Below, piece by piece: positions 16,912 through 28,636 of a stretch of DNA of 64,000 bases (position 1 is its first letter; each line of letters starts with the position of its first letter). The DNA lies in the NCBI RefSeq assembly GCF_000153025.1, contig NZ_CH672429.1, positions 482,544-546,543 of the forward strand, given 5' to 3'. Source of the stretch: Marinomonas sp. MED121. GTDB taxonomy: Bacteria; Pseudomonadota; Gammaproteobacteria; Pseudomonadales; Marinomonadaceae. Both the position numbers and the translations under genes were made by a program. Below the pieces are notes generated by a model that was given only the letters and a program-made list of their open reading frames with translations, ran no database searches and was not told the origin of the DNA.

Positions 16912-17781
16912 ATGAGCGAAGACCGATCGAGTCCCTCAAACGATCAGCAACCAAAATCTTGGTTTGAGCGCCTAAGTCAGGCTTTTAATGACGAACCTAA
17001 GAGTAGAAAAGATATTATCAATCTACTTGAAGCATCAGTTCAATCTGAAGTCATTGATAAGGACGCGTTTACAATTATTGAAGGCGCACTTGAAGTATCC
17101 GAAGTGCAAGTTCGGGATATCATGATTCCGCCATCTCAAATGGTGGTAGTAAAATCAGATGATGATCCAAAAACCACCTTAAGAAAAATCATTGATTCCT
17201 CTCACTCTCGCTTTCCTGTAGTAGGCGAAGACTCAGATGAAATACTTGGGGTGCTTCTCGCTAAAGACCTACTTCCTCTTCTTTTTAATGAAGGTGAAAT
17301 CACAAACGATGATTTTCTAGAAAGACTCAGAGAAGCAAACTTCATCCCAGAAAGTAAACGCCTAAACGTTTTACTCAATGAGTTTCGTACTAAGCGTTAC
17401 CATATGGCCATCGTGCTTGATGAATATGGCAGTGTCTCTGGGCTGGTCACCATTGAAGATGTGTTAGAACAAATCGTTGGTGAGATTGAAGACGAGACAG
17501 ATAAGCTTGAAAACGAAGATGTGCAAAAACTAGAGTTACCAGGCACCTATCATGTACCAGCTTTATATGCCGTTGAAGACTTTAACCAATACTTTAAAAC
17601 ACAGTTTAGCGAAGAAGAATTCGATACAATCGGTGGCATCATAGTACAACAGTTTGGTCATGTGCCAAGCCGAGGTGAAGAAATCGCAATTGATGATATT
17701 CAATTCACCGTCGTCAAATCCGATGGTCGTCGTGTAAAAACACTCCAAGTCAGACTGCCTGAAGCAGAAGACTTCGCTTAA
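16912..17781 (+). CDS. corC: CorC/YbeX family CBS-domain protein
   Basis: A 289-residue cytosolic protein with paired CBS domains (about 65-195, including 'VRDIMIPPSQM' and 'RFPVVGEDSDEILGVLLAKDLL') and a C-terminal CorC_HlyC domain (about 205-285, 'EDFNQYFKT...FDTIGGIIVQQFGHVP'). It lacks the DUF21 membrane domain, so it is the short YbeX type linked to magnesium/cobalt efflux and to ribosome metabolism. It lies between ybeY and lnt as in E. coli. Confidence 0.92.
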   Translation: MSEDRSSPSNDQQPKSWFERLSQAFNDEPKSRKDIINLLEASVQSEVIDKDAFTIIEGALEVSEVQVRDIMIPPSQMVVVKSDDDPKTTLRKIIDSSHSRFPVVGEDSDEILGVLLAKDLLPLLFNEGEITNDDFLERLREANFIPESKRLNVLLNEFRTKRYHMAIVLDEYGSVSGLVTIEDVLEQIVGEIEDETDKLENEDVQKLELPGTYHVPALYAVEDFNQYFKTQFSEEEFDTIGGIIVQQFGHVPSRGEEIAIDDIQFTVVKSDGRRVKTLQVRLPEAEDFA

Positions 17782-17856
17782 ACGATTACCAAACATGGAC
17801 GTTCAAACCTTATCCACCAAAACCGCTTCTTAGCCTTAAACAGGTATACAAAGTTT

Positions 17857-19407
17857 ATGCACCTTGTTACTGAAAAGTATGGCGGCAAGATACGATATCT
17901 TGTCGCAACTCTGGCAGGCATGTGCGGTGTACTTGCTTTTGCCCCTTATAATATTTGGCCAGCCTACGCCGTTACTCTGATTTCAGGCTTGTTATTATTT
18001 AGTCGTGCAAAAAACCATAAAACGGCAATAAAGACAGGTTTCTTTTTGGGGCTAGGCTTTTTTGGGGCAGGAATTTCTTGGATCTATGTCAGTATCGCTA
18101 CTTACGGCCAAATCGGATTTTTTCTCTCACTCTTAATTACTCTCACATTTGTTTGCCTTTTAGCCAGCTTCTATGGGCTCGCTTTTAGTTTAACTTGGCA
18201 ACTTAAGTCATATCTTAAACACTGGCCTATTACACTCCTTTTCAGCGTATCCCTTTTATTCTGTGAGTATCTAAGAAGTACACTCTTTACTGGCTTTCCC
18301 TGGTTGCTACCAGGTTACAGCTTACATAATACTTGGGCTTTTGAACTTTCTTCTTACGGTGGAATTTGGTTACTAAGTGCTATCGCGATTATGAGTTATA
18401 CCGTCATCGCTAGCCTTTTTATTGAAGGTATTCGTAAACAGTCCTTTATTCTAGTTATGCTTGTCGTTTTTTGGGGAACAGGCTCATATCTGACCCATTT
18501 TCCGATCAAATTTACGCAAGAAATGGCCAGTCTAAAAACGACTCTCATACAAGGTAATATTAAACAAGATGAGAAATGGTTACCTGAAAATGCGGGCCCT
18601 ACTCTTAATTATTATCAATCAACCAGTTTAGCGCATCTTGATAGTGATCTGATCATCTGGCCAGAAACGGCAATTACCTATCTACATCATCAAGTAAAGC
18701 CTTATTTAGCTGAGTTTGATTCAATCCTGAAACAAAGTAACACCAGCCTCATTACCGGCGTGCCCGTACTCACCCAAGTTCCAGGCAAACCAATAGAGCA
18801 AGGTAACTTTTACAATGGTTTATGGACGCTTGGTGACGGTTTTGGCCTTTACCTAAAACAGAAGCTTGTTCCTTTTGGCGAGTACATTCCATTTCAAGAA
18901 TGGATGGGGCCTATTTTTGATATTTTCGGCCAACCTATGACATCTTTTAAAAAAGGTGAAGCAAACCAACCAAGTATGCAAATTGGCGAATGGGCAATCT
19001 CTAGCTTTATTTGTTATGAAATTGTCTATCCTGAACTCGTCAGAAATATGGTAAGAGACAGTGATTTGCTCCTGACAGTCAGTAACGACGGTTGGTTTGG
19101 TGAATCAATTGGCCCATTACAACACCTACAAATTGCGCAATTTAGAGCGAAGGAAGCGGGACGCTACTTAATTAGAGCAACCAATACAGGGGTAACAGCC
19201 GTGATGGATGAGAAGGGTAGGATTATCGATCAGCTCCCTCAGTTCACACAAACAAGCCTAACGACCCAAGTAAAACTACTTAAAGGGATCACCCCGTACG
19301 TGCACTATGGCAACTTACTTTTCTTTAGTCTTTTAATAAGCCTGATACTTGGTTATTTAGCCTATTACACTTTTGTTGGGAAAATAAAAACCACGGCTAA
19401 ACACTAA
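17857..19407 (+). CDS. lnt: Apolipoprotein N-acyltransferase
   Basis: A 516-residue inner-membrane enzyme that transfers the third acyl chain to the N-terminal Cys of lipoproteins. About six to seven N-terminal membrane segments (10-215) precede a periplasmic nitrilase-like domain (about 225-480) and a last membrane helix (about 485-507). The catalytic triad is Glu270 in 'WPETAI', Lys336 in 'KQKLVPFGEYIPF' and Cys386 in 'FICYEIVYPE' (E. coli E267/K335/C387). It ends the miaB-to-lnt block. It would acylate the lipoproteins seen here (LptE and the 11.3-kb lipoprotein). Confidence 0.96.
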   Translation: MHLVTEKYGGKIRYLVATLAGMCGVLAFAPYNIWPAYAVTLISGLLLFSRAKNHKTAIKTGFFLGLGFFGAGISWIYVSIATYGQIGFFLSLLITLTFVCLLASFYGLAFSLTWQLKSYLKHWPITLLFSVSLLFCEYLRSTLFTGFPWLLPGYSLHNTWAFELSSYGGIWLLSAIAIMSYTVIASLFIEGIRKQSFILVMLVVFWGTGSYLTHFPIKFTQEMASLKTTLIQGNIKQDEKWLPENAGPTLNYYQSTSLAHLDSDLIIWPETAITYLHHQVKPYLAEFDSILKQSNTSLITGVPVLTQVPGKPIEQGNFYNGLWTLGDGFGLYLKQKLVPFGEYIPFQEWMGPIFDIFGQPMTSFKKGEANQPSMQIGEWAISSFICYEIVYPELVRNMVRDSDLLLTVSNDGWFGESIGPLQHLQIAQFRAKEAGRYLIRATNTGVTAVMDEKGRIIDQLPQFTQTSLTTQVKLLKGITPYVHYGNLLFFSLLISLILGYLAYYTFVGKIKTTAKH

Positions 19408-19417
19408 TTTAGCTAAT

Positions 19418-19447
19418 GACAACCACAGGCCTAGACCTGTGGTTGTC
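19418..19447. terminator. Convergent terminator between lnt and the BCCT gene
   Basis: GACAACCACAGG and CCTGTGGTTGTC form a perfect 12-bp stem with a 6-nt loop, between gene ends at 19407 and 19453. Confidence 0.75.
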
Positions 19448-19452
19448 GCATA

Positions 19453-21000
19453 TTATTTTCGCTTCAAATTATAGATAAAAATCACACTTGCCACTAAAAG
19501 CAGCACACACATAATCACACCAATCATTAAAGAGGCGGATTGAACCGACTCCAAGGCTTTTTTACCACCAAACGCTAACAAACTTAAAGCAACGACACCT
19601 TGGACTAGCACCCAGAATTGCGTGACTAGTTTATTCGTTGAATCAGGGTTATCACTGGTCAACTTATTAATCACATAGAGCGAGGTATCTGAGGTTGAAA
19701 CAAAGCAAAATAAAACCAGCAAAATACCCAATAAAGATAACCACTGTGACAGTGGTAAAATCGCTAACATTTGAAATAGAGCCGTTGAAGGAGATAAGCG
19801 AGGCGTTAAAATACTTCCCACATTATTTAATAACTGATCTAAGCCCACTCCCCCCAAGATACTAAACCAGATAAAGGTAAAGATTGTAGGTACAACCACG
19901 ACGGCAAAAACACACTCACGAATACTTCTACCTTGCGAAATTTTTGCGATGAAAATACCGATAAAAGGAGCCCATGAAAACCACCAGACCCAATAAAAAA
20001 CAGTCCAGCCATGGAAGAATTTTGTATCTGAGCGATCATCCCAAAGACTCATAGCAACAAAATTTTCAGCATAAACTTGAGGCGTTGAAAGCATTAGAGA
20101 CAGCGCACCTGACATATCCGCTACCAAAAATAAGATAAAAGCGAACACGAGTAGTAACACCAAGTTAATTAAGCTAAAGCGCTTGATGCCTTTATTTATG
20201 CCTTTTTGCAAAATGATAACAAGCAGAATACTTGCCAAAATAATCACCGCACTTTGGCTCAATAATGTGTTGGGAATATCATACAAATGAGATAAAGCAT
20301 TACTCGCCTGCCTTGCTCCTAAGCCCATTGTCGTTGCGACACCACACAAAGTAGCAATAACTGCGAGTGAATCGATAATCGACCCAATCGGCTTGGCAAA
20401 TCTGCCTGCTAATAATGGTTGGAACGCAGAACTTAATTTAAGTGGTAACCCTAAATTATATGTAGCGTAGGCCACAGCTAAAGCCATCATGGCATACATT
20501 GCCCAAGGATGAAGCCCCCAATGATAAAGGCTAGCAGCCAATGCCAAGGGAGCCGCTTCTGGCGTCTTAGGTGTTTGTCCTAAAGGCGCTCCCCACCAAT
20601 CAGAGTAGAAGGCGGCTGGCTCTGCCACCCCCCAAAACACTAATGTCAGCCCAAACCCAGTCGTGATAATCATAGAAAACCAAGCTAGGTTAGAATATTC
20701 CTTTGCTTGATTGCCTAGACGCTTTTTACCTAAAGGTGAAAGCGCTAATACAATGGTCACCAACAAGAATAGGTTAGCTAAGCTCACAAAAAGCCAATCT
20801 AGATTAATAACAGACCAACGGCGGCTGTTTTCAAAAACATGCTTAGCCATTTCAGGTAAAAATATACTTAAAAGACAAATAATGCATAAACCGACAATAG
20901 ATAGAATAAAAGTGGGAGAAAAAAAGCCTTTCTCCTTTAGGTTAGAGCTAATGGCTCGCTTGGAGACAATATCTATATCCTTAGGGTTACCTGTTTTCAT
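19453..21000 (-). CDS. BCCT family transporter (betaine/carnitine/choline type)
   Basis: A 515-residue inner-membrane carrier with about 12 membrane segments and short tails. The signature segment 'VFYWVWWFSWAPFIGIFIAKISQGRSIRE' is the conserved TM8/loop region of sodium- or proton-coupled BCCT transporters for quaternary ammonium solutes. An aromatic-rich stretch in TM4 ('SLYHWGLHPWAMYAMM') corresponds to the substrate site. The C-terminal tail is short, so strong BetP-like osmosensing by the tail is less likely. The substrate is not determined. A 19-bp palindrome lies 43 bp upstream of the start. Confidence 0.9.
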   Translation of the reverse strand: MKTGNPKDIDIVSKRAISSNLKEKGFFSPTFILSIVGLCIICLLSIFLPEMAKHVFENSRRWSVINLDWLFVSLANLFLLVTIVLALSPLGKKRLGNQAKEYSNLAWFSMIITTGFGLTLVFWGVAEPAAFYSDWWGAPLGQTPKTPEAAPLALAASLYHWGLHPWAMYAMMALAVAYATYNLGLPLKLSSAFQPLLAGRFAKPIGSIIDSLAVIATLCGVATTMGLGARQASNALSHLYDIPNTLLSQSAVIILASILLVIILQKGINKGIKRFSLINLVLLLVFAFILFLVADMSGALSLMLSTPQVYAENFVAMSLWDDRSDTKFFHGWTVFYWVWWFSWAPFIGIFIAKISQGRSIRECVFAVVVVPTIFTFIWFSILGGVGLDQLLNNVGSILTPRLSPSTALFQMLAILPLSQWLSLLGILLVLFCFVSTSDTSLYVINKLTSDNPDSTNKLVTQFWVLVQGVVALSLLAFGGKKALESVQSASLMIGVIMCVLLLVASVIFIYNLKRK

Positions 21001-21337
21001 ATTTTATATCCTTATTAACAGGGATCTTGTAAGACGTGAAATCACCTAATCAAATTAGGTGCACAGAGTTAATTCAAATAGGCACATAAAGTTTCAAGCG
21101 AGTTGAACTGAAATGAGCTAAAGCGGAAATAGACTAAATTCAAGGATATTGAATAGCAGGAAATGCGGATTTTTTAGCAAGAAAGTTTCTATCCTTGAAA
21201 CTTATTTCGCGGCAAGAATAATATAGGGGAGTAGAAAAGTGCAAACCAGATAGCTGATTTGTTGAGATTGTTCTTAATTTTGTCAAAGCGAGCTCATAAT
21301 CTGAACTCATGTAACTCATTACTATAAGTTTTAGCGA
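21001..21337. other. 337-bp spacer upstream of the BCCT gene
   Basis: Apart from the 19-bp palindrome at 21043-21061 I see no gene or RNA structure. It should hold the BCCT promoter. Confidence 0.5.
21043..21061. promoter_or_regulatory. Palindrome upstream of the BCCT transporter gene
   Basis: CACCTAAT-caa-ATTAGGTG is a perfect 8-bp inverted repeat with a 3-bp spacer, 43-61 bp upstream of the minus-strand start codon. It could be an operator or a leader hairpin. Confidence 0.4.
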
Positions 21338-21778
21338 TCAATTTTTATCATCAATGTCTACTTTCTTATGATTAGAAAAAACACCATAGCCACAATTGGA
21401 ACAAACTTCTAACTCTTGCTCTACATCCAAACGTTGAACTTGACTACATGACATACATAAATATTCATCAGGTAAGCATGGACTTCCTGCCGTATGACAA
21501 TGAGCTAAAGGCACCGGATTCTGATTGACATGGTCGACTAGCCATAACAAACCTAAATCCTCTATTTCCTCAAGGTCTTCTAATGCGTCATGACCTTTTT
21601 CAAGCACTAGATGCCAATGGGCAGATACCCAAGCTTCCATGTATCCCATTTTATGATGCCAATAGGCTGACGCAAAATGCACATCTTCAATGACCCAAGA
21701 TTTTGCGGCTTCGATGGTTTTTTTTGTCTCTTCGACTAATCCGCTGTCTGTTTTGCTCTCTTTTTTATCTGATTTCAT
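21338..21778 (-). CDS. ybeL: Zinc-ribbon protein, YbeL family (DUF1451)
   Basis: A 146-residue protein with a helical N-terminal part and a C-terminal zinc ribbon made of two CxxC knuckles ('LCMSCSQ' and 'VCSNCGYGVF', about residues 109-137). Two more cysteines lie just before ('HCHTAGSPCLP'). This domain layout and the position divergent from leuS match DUF1451/YbeL proteins, whose function is unknown. The N-terminal half is shorter and more divergent than in E. coli. Confidence 0.75.
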   Translation of the reverse strand: MKSDKKESKTDSGLVEETKKTIEAAKSWVIEDVHFASAYWHHKMGYMEAWVSAHWHLVLEKGHDALEDLEEIEDLGLLWLVDHVNQNPVPLAHCHTAGSPCLPDEYLCMSCSQVQRLDVEQELEVCSNCGYGVFSNHKKVDIDDKN

Positions 21779-21872
21779 AACTAGACCCTCTTGTGCCTTC
21801 TATTTACTGCCTCATCTATATAAAATAGCTCACAATTTACAACTCTATTGATAATTAACATTAGGCTGATAA

Positions 21873-24371
<2,499 letters not shown>

Positions 24372-24377
24372 TGCGAC

Positions 24378-24410
24378 AAAGAGAGTAAGGGCAAACCTCT
24401 TACTCTCTTT
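24378..24410 (+). terminator. Hairpin between leuS and lptE
   Basis: AAAGAGAGTAAG pairs with CTTACTCTCTTT around a GC-containing loop, 6 nt after the leuS stop. The T-run is poor (TTTCATTCTTT). It probably attenuates rather than fully stops transcription into lptE. Confidence 0.55.
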
Positions 24411-24432
24411 CATTCTTTGCTTGGACAATTAA

Positions 24433-24969
24433 ATGGTATTTTCTCAACTTCTCACGCAATTTTTTTCAAACTGGTCTAAAACCTTAGTGGTTAGTTTATT
24501 AGCACTTTTTATTAGCGCTTGTGGCTTTCACCTAAAAGGTCAACTTCCTATTCCACAAGTACTCATGACCCTTAAGTTGGCGTCTGAAAGTGGGATGCCA
24601 AATTTTGATCAATCTTTAGAAAAACAATTAAAACTTGCCAAAGTCTCTTTGTTAGATGAAAACTCAACCACTGATAATGATGTACTTGAGTTAAAAGTCC
24701 TGAAAATAACCTATACAGATAGAGTACTTTCAACCGCCAGCAATAATGATGTCACAGAAAAAGAACGACGCTTAAAAGCCAGCTATTTTATTCGTAACAA
24801 AACAGGCAAATCTTTATACGGCCCTCGTTCAGTCACTGTTACCAGGACCTTATCAAATCAAGATGCGAGTGACGATACTGTACTTGCTTATAATAATGAG
24901 CAAATGCTTGATATGACTGATGATTTAGCAAAACAACTAGTAAGTGATCTTGCCTATGCCCCCTTATAA
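24433..24969 (+). CDS. lptE: LPS-assembly lipoprotein LptE
   Basis: A 178-residue outer-membrane lipoprotein that plugs the LptD barrel during lipopolysaccharide insertion. The signal peptide ends with the lipobox 'LFISAC' (Cys30), immediately followed by the family motif 'GFHLKG'. Sequence after that is poorly conserved, as usual for LptE. It sits between leuS and holA, the conserved gammaproteobacterial position. Confidence 0.93.
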   Translation: MVFSQLLTQFFSNWSKTLVVSLLALFISACGFHLKGQLPIPQVLMTLKLASESGMPNFDQSLEKQLKLAKVSLLDENSTTDNDVLELKVLKITYTDRVLSTASNNDVTEKERRLKASYFIRNKTGKSLYGPRSVTVTRTLSNQDASDDTVLAYNNEQMLDMTDDLAKQLVSDLAYAPL

Positions 24970-25000
24970 TCAACCTACTCACTTACGCATCTGTTAGCCT

Positions 25001-26038
25001 ATGAAAATTAAAGCAGAGCAACTTGAGCAGACCATTAATAAAGAACTTCATCCTATTTATATTATTTCAGGCGATGAACCTTTATTAATACAAGAAGCAA
25101 GTGATTCTATTCGTAAGCTATTACCCAGTAAGGGGATAGATGAGAGGCTTAGATTTGTTGCCGACGCCCAGTTCGACTGGCAAGAGGTACTGCAAGAAAA
25201 CCAAGCATTGTCCTTATTTTCCTCTCAGCGTTTGTTTGATATTCAGATAGATAAAATGTCTGAAAAGCACACCAAAGCACTCACTCAATTGGGCAATGAG
25301 TTAACGAGTGACAATATTATCTTACTGACATTACCTAAATTAGATAGCCGTACACAAAAGACTAAGTGGTTCACGAAACTAGAATCTCAAGGTGTATTTG
25401 TACAAATATGGCCAGTTGAAGCGAACCGACTCGGACAATGGCTACAAAAAAGAGCCAGTGCCATTGACCTAAGTTTAACGCGAGATGCTGCTGCTCTTAT
25501 TTGTGAACGCAACGAAGGCAACCTGCTTGCGCTATCTCAAGAACTTGAAAAACTGGTTTTAATACAAGGACCTGGCAGTCGAATTGATGAGCAAACCATT
25601 GCCGACTCAGTTTCAGATAGTAGTCGTTATTCTATTTATGATTTAAGTGATCGAATACTCATGGGCAAGGTGAAAGAATCACTTCATTGCTTACAGCAAC
25701 TTGGTGCAGAAGGTGTGGATCACAACATCATGCTCTGGCTTCTAAATCGTGAAATTCAAACATTAGATAAGCTAGTACAGGCAAGTGCAAGTATGTCTAT
25801 CAGACAGGCATGCCAGAAACAAAGGATTTGGGATAAACGTATCCCGTTTTATGAAAGCGCCTTAAGTCGACATAACATCAATACATTAAACTATATGCAA
25901 AGGTATATGGCATTAGTTGATCAAACAATTAAGGGGTTACATGCCCTTGATATTGAAACAGGTCTAAGAAATTTAGTGATGATGTTTTGTGGCGTCAAGG
26001 CAGTAAAAACAGAATTAGATATTGACCCATTAAGTTAG
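25001..26038 (+). CDS. holA: DNA polymerase III delta subunit
   Basis: A 345-residue clamp-loader subunit that opens the beta clamp. The N-terminal 'YIISGDEPLLIQEASDSIR' and the following 'QALSLFSSQRLFDIQI' are the clamp-binding region. 'LICERNEGNLLALSQELEKL' marks the AAA+ lid. The length matches E. coli HolA (343). It follows lptE by 31 nt and ends inside a large hairpin. Confidence 0.95.
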   Translation: MKIKAEQLEQTINKELHPIYIISGDEPLLIQEASDSIRKLLPSKGIDERLRFVADAQFDWQEVLQENQALSLFSSQRLFDIQIDKMSEKHTKALTQLGNELTSDNIILLTLPKLDSRTQKTKWFTKLESQGVFVQIWPVEANRLGQWLQKRASAIDLSLTRDAAALICERNEGNLLALSQELEKLVLIQGPGSRIDEQTIADSVSDSSRYSIYDLSDRILMGKVKESLHCLQQLGAEGVDHNIMLWLLNREIQTLDKLVQASASMSIRQACQKQRIWDKRIPFYESALSRHNINTLNYMQRYMALVDQTIKGLHALDIETGLRNLVMMFCGVKAVKTELDIDPLS

Positions 26039-26064
26039 CTAAGTTGACGCTAACTTAATGGGTC
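26024..26064. terminator. Long hairpin overlapping the holA stop
   Basis: GACCCATTAAGTTAGC and GCTAACTTAATGGGTC form a perfect 16-bp stem between convergent holA and yegD. It starts inside the holA coding end and has no clear T-run. Confidence 0.6.
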
Positions 26065-26079
26065 GATTCTCATCATTGA

Positions 26080-27459
26080 TTAACGATAGATATTATTTGC
26101 CCACACTCCTAAGCCCGCTGCAACACTACCGAAATGATCCCCATCCAAGATTTCAATATTGCCTAGACGCTGAGCAATTGCTTCTCTAATAACGGGAGAT
26201 TGAGCTGAGCCACCGGTGACAAATACAAGATCAGGTTGGGAGCCCGCTTGCTTAACCACGTCTTCCATCAGATTCAGCATTTTTGTTAAAGGTGGTTGAA
26301 TACGATCCGCATAACTGTCACGAGAAACATCACAGGTTAAGCCGGACTCAATATAGCCAAGATCTAGGGTATGAGTCAGCTTATCAGACAAAGCAATCTT
26401 GCATTGCTCTGCATCCCTAACAAGATGAAAATTTTGTTTTTCGTCACGTAAGTTTATAAAACGCTCTAGCAAATTTGGCTCTTTAGCATCTCGATACATT
26501 TGTTCGAGGTGCACCTGTGTCTGCAAACTATTAAAGCTTGCTTGAGCGCTAACATCGTTGGTTGTTACCGCATCCCAAAACACCTGGGTAGGCATAGGCA
26601 AACCATTTTTTAAACTGGACTCCATACCAAAAAGAGGCATGAGATTTTTACCCGCTAGTTGAATATCTAGATCATTACCGCCAACACGTTCACCAGTATG
26701 ACCAAGGAAGTCAGCAGACCTATCTAAGTTCGAGCGGTAACTTGGCCCCATTCTCACCATGGCGCAATCGCTAGTACCGCCACCAATATCAACTACTAAA
26801 ACCGTTTTATCTTGTTCTAATCGACTCTCAAAGGCTAAACCTGCAGCAATTGGCTCATACAAAAACTCAACCGATTTAAAGCCAGCACGTTTAGCAGCAA
26901 TTGATAATATATCTAGCGCTTGACGGTTCGCATTATCTGCGTTTATTCCCTGAAAGTTTACAGGGCGGCCAATTACCGTATGCAAAAGTTCCTGCCCTAA
27001 CGTATGCTCAGCTTGCTGCTTAATGTTTTGCATCATGGCGGTTACAACATCTTCAAAGAAGTGAATAAATTCTGCTCTAAAGCCACTTCCCCCTAAGAAA
27101 GATTTAGGCGATTTTACAAAATAGCCCTCATCAGGTTGTGCCAAGTATTGAGCAAAAGCCTCGCGGCCAAAGAATAAACTTTGCTCATCTTGCTGGATAT
27201 CCGCTTCACGCCTTACTCTTTGCGCCATAGCGAGCTGATTCTTTCGGCTTTGAAGAAACTCAGACTTATGTGTATCGTTTTGGATATTTAATGCAACTGA
27301 CTCAACAATAAGTTCACGCTCTAACGCATATAAAGTTGAGGGTACAAAAGGCTTACCTTGCTCTAATTCAACTAATGACACTTGCGGGTGTGCAACTGTG
27401 TTATCTGTTATGGCTGATATTGCGCAATTGGAGGTACCGTAATCAAAGCCTGCTATCAT
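26080..27459 (-). CDS. yegD: Hsp70-family chaperone YegD
   Basis: A 459-residue protein of the actin/Hsp70 ATPase superfamily that lacks the substrate-binding half of DnaK. The phosphate-1 loop 'GFDYGTSNCAIS' is at the N-terminus. 'LVVDIGGGTSDCAMV' is the phosphate-2 loop and 'VFVTGGSAQSPVIREAI' the adenosine motif. This matches E. coli YegD, whose clients are not known. It is a single gene convergent with holA. Confidence 0.93.
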   Translation of the reverse strand: MIAGFDYGTSNCAISAITDNTVAHPQVSLVELEQGKPFVPSTLYALERELIVESVALNIQNDTHKSEFLQSRKNQLAMAQRVRREADIQQDEQSLFFGREAFAQYLAQPDEGYFVKSPKSFLGGSGFRAEFIHFFEDVVTAMMQNIKQQAEHTLGQELLHTVIGRPVNFQGINADNANRQALDILSIAAKRAGFKSVEFLYEPIAAGLAFESRLEQDKTVLVVDIGGGTSDCAMVRMGPSYRSNLDRSADFLGHTGERVGGNDLDIQLAGKNLMPLFGMESSLKNGLPMPTQVFWDAVTTNDVSAQASFNSLQTQVHLEQMYRDAKEPNLLERFINLRDEKQNFHLVRDAEQCKIALSDKLTHTLDLGYIESGLTCDVSRDSYADRIQPPLTKMLNLMEDVVKQAGSQPDLVFVTGGSAQSPVIREAIAQRLGNIEILDGDHFGSVAAGLGVWANNIYR

Positions 27460-27631
27460 TTTGTATCAGCCTATTCTCTCAATTAAAAAAGGGCGGGCAA
27501 AATAACACAGCTAAAAAAAGGATTCGAGTCTTTATCCATGTGAAAGCAAAATATTCAAATTATCTGATAAAAAATGAGCTGTAGATGCTAGTAAAAACCT
27601 GCAACTTGCTTATCTCTCTCAACCCTCCCCC

Positions 27632-27711
27632 TAGATCAAACTTCCCCTAAACAAGCTTCCCCCTAAACAAGCTTCCCCCTAAACAAGCTTCCCCCTAAAC
27701 AAGCTTGATTA
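27632..27711. repeat. Tandem 16-bp repeat
   Basis: Three identical units of TAAACAAGCTTCCCCC (27648-27695) are flanked by a degenerate unit on the left (27632-27647) and a partial one on the right (27696-27711). There are no spacers, so it is not CRISPR. Such arrays often change copy number between strains. Confidence 0.9.
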
Positions 27712-27756
27712 GGGCACCACCTTATAATGCTGCATGCAAAAAAATACTAAGGTTCT

Positions 27757-27798
27757 ATAGATCAGATTTGATAGATCAGATTTGAAAGAACAGATTCC
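27757..27798. repeat. Tandem 14-bp repeat
   Basis: ATAGATCAGATTTG occurs twice back to back (27757-27784), followed by a degenerate third copy. Confidence 0.8.
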
Positions 27799-27905
27799 AT
27801 AAGACAAAACCTCGAAGCCTTATCTATAAATTTTGAACCTGATCTATCAATAATAAATGACTGAGTGATGCCAATTACCTTAAGTCTCAGGCAGCCTATT
27901 CACAC

Positions 27906-27990
27906 TAAGAAACCTGTGATTAAGTTACCTCTTCTCAGTCTACTCATTAAAGGTATATGGGGAAAAAGTGTCAAACAAGGCGTCACTTTA
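27906..27990 (+). mobile_element. Truncated copy B of the dispersed element
   Basis: About 85 bp match the left end of copies A and C: the end AACCTGTGATTAAG, then CTCTTCTCAGTCT and GTGTCAAACAAGGCGTCACTTT. Similarity ends after that, so the right part is lost. Confidence 0.7.
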
Positions 27991-28004
27991 CACTTGCAAT
28001 ACCC

Positions 28005-28487
28005 TTAGCTTAAATGGGTAATTTCATAGAATTTAGTATCAGCGCCTATCGTAACTTTCACCTCATCCTCTAAATTAGCACCTAAAAGTGCCCGACCTAA
28101 AGGAGAACTTGGCGTAATGAGAAGACAGTTCTTGCCTTCAAAATCAAAGGCCTGCCCACCAGCACAAGGAGAAATAAAACACGTAATCTGCTTACCTGCA
28201 CTTTCTTCAAGCTCAACTAAGGCTCCCATTGCGATAGCATCATCTTCATTAAAATCTTTAAATGTCATCGATAAAAAATGTTTTAAATCATTTTCACATT
28301 CAATCACACGCTGGGATTGTCCATGCGCTAAATAAGAAGCTTCTAATCCAAATGTATCGTATTTATTTTCTGCAACACTCTCTTTATCCGTAGCCGCTTC
28401 ATAGGCTTGGTGAGCCGCTGTTGCTGCAGTTTCAAAGCGTTTCTCTAACATTTTTTTAATGGTGTGAATTAAATGTGATTTGTTCAT
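28005..28487 (-). CDS. GreA/GreB-family-like factor
   Basis: A 160-residue protein. The N-terminal half is a helical hairpin (about 1-80) like the coiled coil that enters the RNA polymerase secondary channel. The C-terminal half (about 85-155) has the FKBP-like fold of Gre proteins ('VELEESAGKQITCFISP', 'LLITPSSPLGRALLGANLEDEVKVT'). 'SPLGRALLG' is the best-conserved Gre motif. The acidic loop 'DKESVAENKYDTFGLEAS' is similar to, but not the same as, the GreA tip, so cleavage activity versus a regulatory role is open. It is a single gene. Confidence 0.75.
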   Translation of the reverse strand: MNKSHLIHTIKKMLEKRFETAATAAHQAYEAATDKESVAENKYDTFGLEASYLAHGQSQRVIECENDLKHFLSMTFKDFNEDDAIAMGALVELEESAGKQITCFISPCAGGQAFDFEGKNCLLITPSSPLGRALLGANLEDEVKVTIGADTKFYEITHLS

Positions 28488-28581
28488 GAAGAAGTGACTC
28501 AGGATATCAAAATATAAATGAAATCATACTCTTAAGCATAAGAGCAAGAGGCATACGCTAAGCTAGGTTTAAATACAAGAA

Positions 28582-28614
28582 AAGCCTTGATTAGTATTAA
28601 GCTAATCAAGGCTT
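28582..28614 (-). terminator. Terminator downstream of the SpoVR gene
   Basis: On the minus strand AAGCCTTGATTAG pairs with CTAATCAAGGCTT, followed by TTCTTGTATTT. It lies 23 nt after the stop at 28637. Confidence 0.75.
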
Positions 28615-28636
28615 AGTAGAGAAGTTAAATTAAGGT

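Larger units (their letters stand above)
27460..28004. other. 545-bp repeat-rich spacer
   Basis: It holds a 16-bp tandem repeat (27632-27711), a 14-bp repeat (27757-27798) and a fragment of the dispersed inverted-repeat element (27906-27990). The stretch 27811-27850 loosely resembles the inner part of the element copy at 48 kb, hinting at further decayed copies. No protein gene is supported. Confidence 0.6.

Noticed and set aside
20711..21049. Small basic protein antisense to the BCCT gene start
   Set aside because: It overlaps the conserved N-terminal membrane part of the transporter on the other strand and has no recognisable domain.
27336..27584. 82-codon frame spanning the yegD start
   Set aside because: Mostly antisense to yegD, without a plausible ribosome site.
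27632..27711. Repeat array as a CRISPR
   Set aside because: Units are 16 bp and directly tandem with no spacers, and there are no cas genes in the window.
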